Of a stretch of DNA of 64,000 bases, positions 52,878 through 61,255 are shown in pieces (position 1 is the first letter of the stretch; each line of letters opens with the position of its first letter). The notes under the pieces are model-generated. The model worked only from the letters and a program-made list of their open reading frames with translations. It was not told where the DNA came from and made no database searches. The translations under genes were made by a program, and so were the position numbers. The DNA lies in assembly GCF_014207565.1 (NCBI RefSeq), contig NZ_JACHGJ010000002.1:806001-870000 (forward strand). Direction: 5' to 3'. The stretch is from Spirochaeta isovalerica. Lineage in GTDB: Bacteria; Spirochaetota; Spirochaetia; DSM-2461.

Positions 52878-54206
52878 ATGATTCATACAAAGGATCTGAA
52901 ATTACCCGAAGGCACTGACATTCTCACCATGCCCCATCCGGAATCAGCCGTCAATCCGCGGCAGATGGTTGCAGATGCCCTGGAAAACCCCATCGGATCG
53001 CCGCAGCTCGAACAAATCATCGCTTCTAAAAGCGGAAGGGCGGAAGAGCTCACGGCCTGTATTGTCATTTCCGACAGTACGAGACCTGTCCCCTATAAAG
53101 GCGAGGCGGGCATTCTCTATCCGCTGGTGGAGAAACTGATGAACAGCGGTGTTCCGGCATCGGGCATTCTCGTTCTTGTCGCAACGGGAACTCACCGGGG
53201 ACAGACCGATTCGGAGTTGAGGGATATGCTTGATCCACGGCTGTTCGAACTTCCTGTCAGAGTGGAAAATCATGATTGCCATAATGAGGAAAATCTCTCC
53301 TTTCTGGGCAAGACGGGACGGGGCAGTGATATACTTATCAACAGCGATTATGTAAACAGCGATATAAAAATCCTTACGGGACTTGTGGAGAGTCATTTTA
53401 TGGCCGGAGCTTCCGGAGGAAGAAAATCCATCTGCCCCGGTCTTATCGGGGAGAAGAGCACCTTCATTTTTCACGGCGCTCCCATGCTGGCCGATGAACG
53501 GTCCTGTGCTCTCAACCTTGAGGGAAACCTCTGTCATGACGAAGCGTTGGATATGGCCCGTGTCGCCGGTGCCGATTTTATTGTCAATGTAACGCTGGAC
53601 GGAAATTTCGATCTGACCGGTGTTTTTGCCGGACATCTGGAAAAAGCCCATGAAGCGGCGGTGGCCCATCTGAAAAGCTATACGGCCATTCACGTCGAAA
53701 GGAAATACGATATCGTATTGACCCATGGGGGCTTCGTGGGGATTAATCACTATCAGGCGGCAAAAGCCGGAGTGGAAGCGGCACGGATCGTCAAAGAGGG
53801 CGGTTATGTTCTCATGGTCGCCGATAATACCGATACAGATCCAATCGGTTCTCTGGCTTACAGAACCATGCTTCAGCTTTTAAAACTGACAGGCCGGGAA
53901 GCCTTTGACAGAACCATTCTGTCTCCCGACTGGACCTTCATTCCCGAACAGTGGCAGGTTCAGATGTGGAACCGCATGTTCAAAGTCATTCCCCAGGACC
54001 ACTTCTATTATATGAGTCCTCAGTTCTCCGATTCGGAATACAGGATCTGTCCCGGAGAAAAACTGTCAGATCTGAGCGGTCTTCAGAACGGGACTCCCGC
54101 TGAGCACCTTTCCGCCGCTGTTGCGAATTTGAAAGAGAAGCTCGGCGATGAAATTTCCATTTGCTGGATGGCCGACGGACCTTACGGAGTGCCTCTCTAT
54201 GAGTAG
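52878..54206 (+). CDS. larA: LarA-family nickel-dependent 2-hydroxyacid racemase/epimerase
   Basis: The 442-residue protein matches LarA, which racemises lactate with a nickel-pincer cofactor. All residues used by L. plantarum LarA are present at near-identical numbering: D66, R69, H106, H173, K183 and H199. LarA homologues also act on malate, phenyllactate and sugar acids, so here an acid intermediate of the operon is more likely than lactate. No cofactor-synthesis genes (larB, larC, larE) are adjacent. Ribosome binding site AGAGAGG precedes the ATG. Confidence 0.9.
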   Translation: MIHTKDLKLPEGTDILTMPHPESAVNPRQMVADALENPIGSPQLEQIIASKSGRAEELTACIVISDSTRPVPYKGEAGILYPLVEKLMNSGVPASGILVLVATGTHRGQTDSELRDMLDPRLFELPVRVENHDCHNEENLSFLGKTGRGSDILINSDYVNSDIKILTGLVESHFMAGASGGRKSICPGLIGEKSTFIFHGAPMLADERSCALNLEGNLCHDEALDMARVAGADFIVNVTLDGNFDLTGVFAGHLEKAHEAAVAHLKSYTAIHVERKYDIVLTHGGFVGINHYQAAKAGVEAARIVKEGGYVLMVADNTDTDPIGSLAYRTMLQLLKLTGREAFDRTILSPDWTFIPEQWQVQMWNRMFKVIPQDHFYYMSPQFSDSEYRICPGEKLSDLSGLQNGTPAEHLSAAVANLKEKLGDEISICWMADGPYGVPLYE

Positions 54207-54855
54207 CCGCATCGCTCTCATCCACACGACATCACTGGTTCTCGAGCCGGTCAGGCTTGAACTGGAGAAACTCTCCGGAGATTACCGGTTCTTCCATATG
54301 CTCGATGAAGCGCTGCTCCGTTGCATGATGTCTGAAGGAAATACTCCCGGCCTGACGGTACCCTGGCTTGAAAGACTGGTCAACCGGTCTATCCGGGGAG
54401 GAGCTGACGGCATTATCGTCAGCTGCAGTTCCCTCAGCATGTCGGTCGCCAGAGTTTCCGGACTGGTCGATGTTCCCATCGAATCCATTGATACGGCTCT
54501 CTATAAAAAGGTTCTGGAAAACTATAAGAACCCTGTTGTTCTCATGACCAATCCCACGAACAGAGAGCCCGCCGATTACATGCAGAAGCTTATGGGAGCC
54601 CCTATGCCCGTTCAACTCTGCTCCGGTGCTTTTGAAGCTCTGAGCCGGGGAGACAGCGCCGGCCATGACGGACAGGTCATGAAGGAAGTGGAAAGGCTGG
54701 CTGAAAAACACGATGCCATTCTCTTTTCCCAGATTTCCATGGCAAGGGTCCGTTCGCTGTTGAAGCCGGAGCTGCTCTCCTTTGTCCATTCCAGCCTCGA
54801 TTATCTGGAGCTCACTGTCCAGGCTCTTGAAGATAAAGCAGGAGCCGCTCGATGA
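54199..54855 (+). CDS. Asp/Glu racemase-superfamily protein
   Basis: The 218-residue protein has the Asp/Glu racemase/maleate isomerase fold. Its two candidate cysteines are in IIVSCSSLSM and VQLCSGAFEAL. It could be a racemase, isomerase or decarboxylase of an acid. The ATG at 54199 overlaps the end of larA by eight bases; a longer frame upstream is a shadow of larA. Confidence 0.82.
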   Translation: MSSRIALIHTTSLVLEPVRLELEKLSGDYRFFHMLDEALLRCMMSEGNTPGLTVPWLERLVNRSIRGGADGIIVSCSSLSMSVARVSGLVDVPIESIDTALYKKVLENYKNPVVLMTNPTNREPADYMQKLMGAPMPVQLCSGAFEALSRGDSAGHDGQVMKEVERLAEKHDAILFSQISMARVRSLLKPELLSFVHSSLDYLELTVQALEDKAGAAR

Positions 54856-56003
54856 AAGTTGTACTGGCGATCGATTCCTTTAAAGGCAGCCTGCCTTCTA
54901 CCAGGCTGGCAGATGCTGCTGAAAAGGGCATTCTTGCCGTATATCCCGAGGCGGAAGTGGTAAAAATTCCTGTCGCTGACGGAGGAGAAGGGACTGTCGA
55001 AGCCCTGGTTGCCGGTACGGAGGGCTCCTATATCGATCTTGCAGTCCGCGGTCCACTTGATGAACCGGTTATGGCTCGGTACGGAATCAGCGGAGACGGC
55101 TCTACGGCGGTTATCGAGATGGCTGAAGCGTCGGGACTGCCTCTGATTCCTCAGGCTAAAAGGAATCCGGAAAAAACATCCACTTACGGGACAGGGCAGC
55201 TGATCCTGGATGGAGTGGAGAGAGGGTGCCGGAACTTTGTCATCGGCATAGGCGGCAGCGCCACCAATGACTGCGGAACAGGAATGATGCAGGCTCTGGG
55301 GATGACATTTCACGATAGCAGTGGAAAGGTGCTGAAGGGGTGCGGGGAGAATCTTCCAAAAATCGCGGCGATCGGGACAGATCGGCTCGACCCCCGTCTG
55401 AAGGAATGCCGGTTCCGGATAGCCTGTGATGTGGATAACCCCTTATACGGAGAGAGGGGAGCCGCTTATGTTTACAGTCCCCAGAAAGGGGCTGACGAAG
55501 CGATGGTTTTTAGGCTCGATAGAGGATTGGAACACTTTTCCGGGATTGTTGCGGAGCAGTTCGGATTCGATATGAACCGGCTGCCCGGAGCCGGTGCCGC
55601 CGGTGGATTGGGCGGAGCTTTCGCCGCTTTTCTCAATGGTTCTCTTGAACCGGGTATCGGACTGGTTTTAAAGGAAACCGGAATAGGGGAGAAGCTGGAA
55701 GGGGCTGATTTCGTTCTGACTGGTGAAGGACGGATCGATTTCCAGTCGGTGATGGGAAAAACTCCTGTCGGCGTGGCAAAAGCAGCGGCGGAAAAAAATG
55801 TTCCTGTCATAGCCATTGCCGGATCGGTTGCCGATGATGCCTTATCAGTTCACAATCATGGAATCTCCGCACTTTTTTCCATTATGAATTACCCGATCAC
55901 TCTGGAGGAGGCTCTCGAAGCTGACCGAACGGCTTTTCTGGTCGAAAGGAATGCCGAAGAGATCTTCCGCCTGATAAAAATCTGTCAGGGGAGGAGCTTA
56001 TGA
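54852..56003 (+). CDS. Glycerate kinase (GarK/GlxK type)
   Basis: The 383-residue class I glycerate kinase has LAIDSFKGSLPSTR at the N terminus, PVADGGEGTVEALV and FVLTGEGRIDFQSVMGK later. Enzymes of this group make 2-phosphoglycerate from D-glycerate. It gives a route from the pathway into glycolysis. It overlaps the preceding gene by four bases. Confidence 0.93.
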   Translation: MKVVLAIDSFKGSLPSTRLADAAEKGILAVYPEAEVVKIPVADGGEGTVEALVAGTEGSYIDLAVRGPLDEPVMARYGISGDGSTAVIEMAEASGLPLIPQAKRNPEKTSTYGTGQLILDGVERGCRNFVIGIGGSATNDCGTGMMQALGMTFHDSSGKVLKGCGENLPKIAAIGTDRLDPRLKECRFRIACDVDNPLYGERGAAYVYSPQKGADEAMVFRLDRGLEHFSGIVAEQFGFDMNRLPGAGAAGGLGGAFAAFLNGSLEPGIGLVLKETGIGEKLEGADFVLTGEGRIDFQSVMGKTPVGVAKAAAEKNVPVIAIAGSVADDALSVHNHGISALFSIMNYPITLEEALEADRTAFLVERNAEEIFRLIKICQGRSL

Positions 56004-56941
56004 TTTTTTCCCGATTATCTCTTGGAACCTGGACTTTCGCCGGTGATGCCATCTGGTCCGATAGCCCGGAAAAAGCCGCCATTGATGTCCTGCGTTTCGG
56101 TGCGGAGAGAGGAGTCAGGCTTTTTGATACAGCGCCGAACTATGGAAACGGCCGGAGCGAGTCCATTCTCGGAAAAGCCCTGGGAAACAGGGATGATGTG
56201 TATATCGCTTCAAAGTGCAAAATTGAAGGATTAAACCGGGAAGAACTGACTCAGATTATCGAAGACAGTCTGAGAAATCTCAGGAGAGAGGCCATCGATC
56301 TGATGCAGATCCATTGGCCTTCTTCCCGTTCTGAAGAGACCTCAGCGGCTCTGGATCTCTTTGAAGATCTGAAAAGAGAGGGGAAGATCCGGGAAATCGG
56401 TGTCTGTAACTTCGGTGTCGAGGATATGGACGAGAACCGGAAGAGTCCTCTCGCCGGCAATCAGCTGCCTTACAGTCTGTTGTGGAGAGTCATCGAAGAG
56501 AATATCGGACCGCATGCCAGAGAGAGAGGGATACCGGTTCTGGCTTATTCTCCCCTTCAGCAGGGGCTTCTGTCCGGCCTGTATGCTGATCCCGGAGAAT
56601 TTCCCGAAGGGAGAAAACGGACCCGTCATTTCAAAACCCCGATAATGCTGGAAGAAACAGGGAACGCACTAAAGTCGTTTCTCGCCATATCTCAGGAATC
56701 GGGGATAGAACCTGTGACGCTGGCTATTTCTTATGTTCTGTCAAAGGATTTCATCGATTCCGTTCTGGCCGGGGCAAGAACGGCGGACCAGCTGAATAAA
56801 CTTCTGGCGGCTGTTGAATATCATCTCCCCGATGATGTTCAGAAGACTCTCGATAAATCCACGCAGGAACTTTTTAAAGCCTGTGGTGGCAATCCCGATA
56901 TGTATGGGGAAAGAGTGCGCTATACAAGTCAATGGAGATGA
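56000..56941 (+). CDS. Aldo/keto reductase
   Basis: The 313-residue AKR has the catalytic tetrad Asp and Tyr in FDTAPNYGNG, Lys in YIASKCK and His in MQIHWPS, and the NADPH-loop LAYSPLQQGLL. In this operon it could reduce an aldehyde such as tartronate semialdehyde before glycerate kinase, but this is inference. It overlaps glycerate kinase by four bases and is the last gene of the catabolic set. Confidence 0.93.
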   Translation: MIFSRLSLGTWTFAGDAIWSDSPEKAAIDVLRFGAERGVRLFDTAPNYGNGRSESILGKALGNRDDVYIASKCKIEGLNREELTQIIEDSLRNLRREAIDLMQIHWPSSRSEETSAALDLFEDLKREGKIREIGVCNFGVEDMDENRKSPLAGNQLPYSLLWRVIEENIGPHARERGIPVLAYSPLQQGLLSGLYADPGEFPEGRKRTRHFKTPIMLEETGNALKSFLAISQESGIEPVTLAISYVLSKDFIDSVLAGARTADQLNKLLAAVEYHLPDDVQKTLDKSTQELFKACGGNPDMYGERVRYTSQWR

Positions 56942-56949
56942 TATAAGTA

Positions 56950-56991
56950 TTCGTATATGCGAATTGACATCGTACATATGAACTGTATAAT
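56950..56991 (+). promoter_or_regulatory. Consensus promoter and candidate operator of iclR, predicted leaderless
   Basis: TTGACA (56964-56969), a 16-base spacer and TATAAT (56986-56991) match both consensus hexamers exactly. TATAAT ends six bases before the ATG at 56998, and there is no ribosome binding site. The near-palindrome TTCGTATATGCGAA (56950-56963) just upstream of the -35 is a candidate IclR operator. Confidence 0.8.
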
Positions 56992-56997
56992 CAGATC

Positions 56998-57765
56998 ATG
57001 AAGAACCGAAGTGTCGTTCGTGCCATTGAGATTCTGGGATTGATTTCCGAATCGAAAGACGGCCTTTCGCTCAACGAAATCGTCGAAAAAACGGATATTC
57101 CCAAAACGACAGCCTATGAAATTCTCCTGATGCTTATGGAAACCCGCATGGTCCACAGCGAAGAGGGGAAGGTCCGGCTCTATAAAGTGGGACTCCGTTC
57201 TTTTCTGATAGGTAACAGGTATATACAGAATATGGATCTGATCCAGGTAGCCCGACCTATTGTGGAAGAGACCATGCAAAAACTGAATATGACAGTTTTT
57301 ATCGCCATGCTGGACGGGAACCAGATCGTTTATCTCCACAAGTCCGAACCGGAATACGTTCCTATTTACACAGCCAATATTTCTAACCGGGAAGATGCCT
57401 ACTGTACATCACTGGGGAAGGCCATTCTTTCGGGGCTCCCGGAAAGCGAACAGCGGGAGCTGATCGGGACCATGAGGTTCCGTCAGAGGACCGTGCGGAC
57501 CATTATGGACGGCGATTCGCTTCTCGAGGATCTGAAAGAGACCAGAAAGCGCGGTTATTCCATCGATGACAGGGAAATCCTCGATTTCGTCAAATGTCTG
57601 GGCGTCCCCCTTTTCAATCATAAAAACAGAGTCTGCGCCGCCATCAGCACAGCGGGACTGTACAGTGAAGAGAGAAATATCGAGGAAGAAGCCGGAATTC
57701 TTGTCGGAGCGGCCAGGGAAATCTCGAGGCGGCTCGGCTACGAAGGAGATTATTATGGATCATGA
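56998..57765 (+). CDS. IclR-family regulator
   Basis: The 255-residue protein has the IclR winged helix (KTDIPKTTAYEILLMLMETR) and the effector-binding GAF-like domain (CTSLGKAILSGLPE, DREILDFVKCLGVPLFN). IclR members control catabolism of sugar acids, uronates and aromatics. It heads the polysaccharide locus, overlapping the next gene by eleven bases, and its promoter shows a predicted leaderless start. Confidence 0.92.
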   Translation: MKNRSVVRAIEILGLISESKDGLSLNEIVEKTDIPKTTAYEILLMLMETRMVHSEEGKVRLYKVGLRSFLIGNRYIQNMDLIQVARPIVEETMQKLNMTVFIAMLDGNQIVYLHKSEPEYVPIYTANISNREDAYCTSLGKAILSGLPESEQRELIGTMRFRQRTVRTIMDGDSLLEDLKETRKRGYSIDDREILDFVKCLGVPLFNHKNRVCAAISTAGLYSEERNIEEEAGILVGAAREISRRLGYEGDYYGS

Positions 57766-59581
57766 TATTCCCATGTCTATCAAGATGGGATCGAAATCTT
57801 TCAAAGGGATAAAAGATCTGGATGACGGACAGAAAATTGACGAGAAACCGATTCTGGAACTTTGCGATTTTGCCGATTACAGGCTGGATTGCGCCGATTT
57901 CCGCATGGTCTCAATTCTGCGGACCCTTTACTGTTATAAAGATCTGCTCAGCGATGAAACAATAGACCGGATGGAGGACTCGGTTCTCCGGTTCAAATAC
58001 TGGATGGATGAGCCCGGTGACGATTCCATGTGTTACTGGTCGGAAAACCATCAGATCCTCTTTTTCACCTGCGGCTATCTGGCCGGCCGGCTGTATCAGG
58101 GGGAAACCTTCTCCAATTCGGGAAAAAGCGGTCTTGAAATGATGGAGATCTTCCGGCCCCGGATTCTGGCCTGGATGGAACACCGCTTCGAGCACGGCTT
58201 TATCGAATGGCATTCCAACACCTATTACGAGGAAGACATTCCCCCTTTGACTTTGCTTGCGGATTTTGCTGATGAAGACCTTCAGAAGAAAGCCCTGATC
58301 ATCCTCGACCTTTTTGTTGCCGATATGGCCATGCACAACTACAAAGGGCTCTTTTCCGTATCGAGCGGCCGCTGCTATGAGGATCAGAAGAGAGAACCGC
58401 TGAAACAGGATGTGCTGGAAGTGAGCGAGTATTTATTCGGTCACCGTTACGTCGGAGAACTCGATTACTCGAGAATATCCAGCAATCTCTATCTGAGCCG
58501 CAACTACAGGATTCCCGATGTGCTCAGGGAAATCGCCGCTGATCAATCGCCCGTGGTAATCAAAACATCCATGGGCCACGATTTTTCCGAACTGAAAGGA
58601 TTCAGCCGGGAAAAGGGGGAGGAGACCACCGGTTACATTCAGTGGGCCATGGAGAGTTTTACCAATCCTCCGGTCATCAGGAGAACCATGAAGATGTGGC
58701 GGCAATACAATATGATCGCCAATGATTTTCTCAAAGATTTTTCCATGCTCGATATTAAGGGGATCGGATTTCTTCTTCCGCTTATTTCCCGCCTGCTCAA
58801 TCCCGTACAGGACGGCGTGGCTATCCGCCGGGCCGACACCTATACCTACCGGACCGCCGATTATATTCTCTCGACAGCCCAGAACCATTACCCCGGGACC
58901 TTCGGGGACCAGCAGCATATCTGGCAGGCGACTCTGAATGAGAATATATCGGTTTTTACGACACATCCGGGAGTCGCCTTTTTTGATGATAATGCCAGGA
59001 ATTTTTCACCGTCCTACTGGGTCGGGAACGGAGTTTTGCCACACAGCGTCCAGCACGGCAATACGGTGCTGTCCATCTATGATACACGGGGGCGAAAGGG
59101 CTATATGGAGCGCAGCCGGGCTGATTTTACTCATGCCCATTTTCCTTTTGACAAGTTCGATCATTTCGAGATGGACGGCCCTTATGCTTTCGGGAGATCG
59201 GGACAGAGCAAAGTGGCGCTGATCGGCCGTTATCCTCTGGAGAGGAGTGACAAGGACAGGGCGGAGATAATCCAGAGGGGCAAAGTCACTTTCTGGATCT
59301 GCGTCATGGCCGGAGAAGAGGAATCCTATGAGGATTTCACAGCCCGGATCCGGGAGATGGAAACCCAGTTTAAAGGAAAAACCCTTTCCTTCGGAAACAT
59401 GGTGCTTCGCTATAAAGGATCCTTCGCCGTAGACGGAGAGACAGTGAATACGACATACAGAAGACTGGAATCTCCTTACGGATCTTTCAGCCGGGGAGAT
59501 GAGGAAGTGGAATTCCGCTTTGAGAACCGGAAGCTGAAATTGAATTTCAAAAAGAATATCAGAATGGAGGAATTGATATGA
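57755..59581 (+). CDS. Cytoplasmic protein of an unrecognised ~600-residue family (paralogue 1)
   Basis: The 608-residue soluble protein has no signal peptide. It has conserved blocks at 94-100 (YWSENHQ), 151-162 (EWHSNTYYEEDI), 361-375 (DTYTYRTADYILSTA), 384-390 (GDQQHIW) and 421-429 (YWVGNGVLP). The first 350 residues look helical and the last 250 beta-rich, as in alpha-toroid plus beta-sandwich polysaccharide lyases, but no family is recognised. Beside a sugar transporter and a GH105 gene, a role in uronic-acid oligosaccharide processing is likely. The ATG at 57755 has AAGGAGA upstream. Confidence 0.75.
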   Translation: MDHDIPMSIKMGSKSFKGIKDLDDGQKIDEKPILELCDFADYRLDCADFRMVSILRTLYCYKDLLSDETIDRMEDSVLRFKYWMDEPGDDSMCYWSENHQILFFTCGYLAGRLYQGETFSNSGKSGLEMMEIFRPRILAWMEHRFEHGFIEWHSNTYYEEDIPPLTLLADFADEDLQKKALIILDLFVADMAMHNYKGLFSVSSGRCYEDQKREPLKQDVLEVSEYLFGHRYVGELDYSRISSNLYLSRNYRIPDVLREIAADQSPVVIKTSMGHDFSELKGFSREKGEETTGYIQWAMESFTNPPVIRRTMKMWRQYNMIANDFLKDFSMLDIKGIGFLLPLISRLLNPVQDGVAIRRADTYTYRTADYILSTAQNHYPGTFGDQQHIWQATLNENISVFTTHPGVAFFDDNARNFSPSYWVGNGVLPHSVQHGNTVLSIYDTRGRKGYMERSRADFTHAHFPFDKFDHFEMDGPYAFGRSGQSKVALIGRYPLERSDKDRAEIIQRGKVTFWICVMAGEEESYEDFTARIREMETQFKGKTLSFGNMVLRYKGSFAVDGETVNTTYRRLESPYGSFSRGDEEVEFRFENRKLKLNFKKNIRMEELI

Positions 59582-61233
59582 AAGAGGGAAAGATGAAATT
59601 CCGCGAGATGGCCGCCTTTGCCGCCGGAGACTTATTCGGAGGGGGCGCCCAGCTGGTCATTGGCTTCTTTTACCTGCGTTTTCTGACCGATGTGGTCCGG
59701 ATCAATCCCATTCTGGCGGGAACTGTCGTTCTCCTGTCCAAGGTCTGGGATGCGGTCAGCGATCCCATTATGGGCGGAATCAGTGACAATACGCGGAGCC
59801 GCTACGGAAGGCGGAGGCCCTATATGCTGGCGGGATTCTTTCTTATCGTCATAGCGTTTACCATGCTGTGGTACGCTCCCGATTTCGATTCCCAGGCCGC
59901 CAAGTTCGCATTCGTGGCCTTCAGCTATATCTTTTTCTCCACGGTTTCCACCATCGTTATGGTACCCTATACGGCTTTCTCCAGCGAGATCAGCCGGGAT
60001 GTGAAGGAAAGAGGACGGGTGAACGGCGCCAGGCTTTTTTTCTCCCAGACGGCTTCTCTTATCGGAGCGGTCCTTCCCATGCTTATCGTGGGATTGTTTC
60101 CCGAGAAAAGAGGATATCTGATGATGGGGCTCCTCTTCGGTCTTTTCTATGCCGTTCCCTACCTGGGGATATTTCTCTGGTGCCGCGAAAGGACTCCGGT
60201 GCCCGATGAGAAAACGCGGTTCAGCCTGTCCAGAACTCTATCGCCCTTTAAAATCCGATCCTACCGATCCCTGATCGGCATTTATCTTCTCGCTTTCTTT
60301 GTCATGGATGTGGTCAGCGCCGTCTTCACCTATTACATGACCTATTTTATCGGACGGGAGGATCTTCTGGAAATGGTTCTCGGCACCATGCTGATCACTC
60401 AGATCGCCGCGCTGCCCCTGGTCGTCCTGCTGGCGGAAAAGATCGGCAAGCCCCGGACTTATATCGTTGGAGCGGTTATATTTATTTTCGGTTCATTTGC
60501 TCTGGGCTTCTATAACACGTCCTGGCCGATCGCATCGATATTCGTCATTGCTTTTGTTGTCGGACTGGGGCTTATCGGATGCATCGTCATCCCCTGGATC
60601 ACCTTTCCCGATGTAACGGACATTTCCGAACTGGCCTTCGGGGACCGGCGGAGCGGCGCCTTTGCCGGATTCATGACTTTCCTGAGAAAATTTTCCTCGG
60701 CCATCGGTATCTGGGCGGTCGGATTCATGCTTCAGTTTTCCGGCTATATCCTGCCGGGAGATATTATCGTTCCGGAAGATTCCCATGTGAGAATCAACGG
60801 CGATTCCCTCATTGAAATAGACCTCTCGAAAGATGGAACGGCAGACATTCTGATCGAGCCGGATCTCAGCGAAGTTTTCTTTCCCCGCGGTGGCTCCATG
60901 CAGATAGACAGAGAGGACGGCGTTCTGTTTCTGATTACCGAAGGAAAATCCAAGCCGGCTGTCATCGCCGAAAGGGGATTGAAAGTGTCTCAGGCATACA
61001 ACTTCGACCCGGACTCGACGATGAAATCGGTGAAATCCTTTAACCAGCCCGAAACGTTTATTACCGGTCTGAGAGTCATCGTTTTTGTCCTTCCCGGCAT
61101 TCTTCTCCTGCTGGCTATCTTTATTGCGGCCCGTTTCCCTCTTACCAGAGAAAAGCACGAAAAACTGCTCCTCCATTACAAAGAGGGCTTATCCGATGAA
61201 GAGGTGGCGGAACTGAAAGCTCAGCTTATTTAA
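59578..61233 (+). CDS. GPH-family sugar:cation symporter with a soluble insertion
   Basis: The 551-residue MFS-type permease has the GPH hallmark DPIMGGISDNTRSRYGRRRPY at 62-82 and twelve membrane segments. The family usually has 450-470 residues. Here about 100 extra residues (391-488) sit between the last two helices; they are charged, mostly beta-like and predicted extracytoplasmic. It probably imports oligosaccharides released outside. ATG overlaps the previous stop (ATGA). Confidence 0.9.
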   Translation: MKEGKMKFREMAAFAAGDLFGGGAQLVIGFFYLRFLTDVVRINPILAGTVVLLSKVWDAVSDPIMGGISDNTRSRYGRRRPYMLAGFFLIVIAFTMLWYAPDFDSQAAKFAFVAFSYIFFSTVSTIVMVPYTAFSSEISRDVKERGRVNGARLFFSQTASLIGAVLPMLIVGLFPEKRGYLMMGLLFGLFYAVPYLGIFLWCRERTPVPDEKTRFSLSRTLSPFKIRSYRSLIGIYLLAFFVMDVVSAVFTYYMTYFIGREDLLEMVLGTMLITQIAALPLVVLLAEKIGKPRTYIVGAVIFIFGSFALGFYNTSWPIASIFVIAFVVGLGLIGCIVIPWITFPDVTDISELAFGDRRSGAFAGFMTFLRKFSSAIGIWAVGFMLQFSGYILPGDIIVPEDSHVRINGDSLIEIDLSKDGTADILIEPDLSEVFFPRGGSMQIDREDGVLFLITEGKSKPAVIAERGLKVSQAYNFDPDSTMKSVKSFNQPETFITGLRVIVFVLPGILLLLAIFIAARFPLTREKHEKLLLHYKEGLSDEEVAELKAQLI

Positions 61234-61255
61234 TAAGAAAAAAAAGGAAAATATT

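Noticed and set aside
52944-53750. 268-residue open frame on the - strand
   Set aside because: It is antisense to the LarA-type gene, whose active-site residues are complete.
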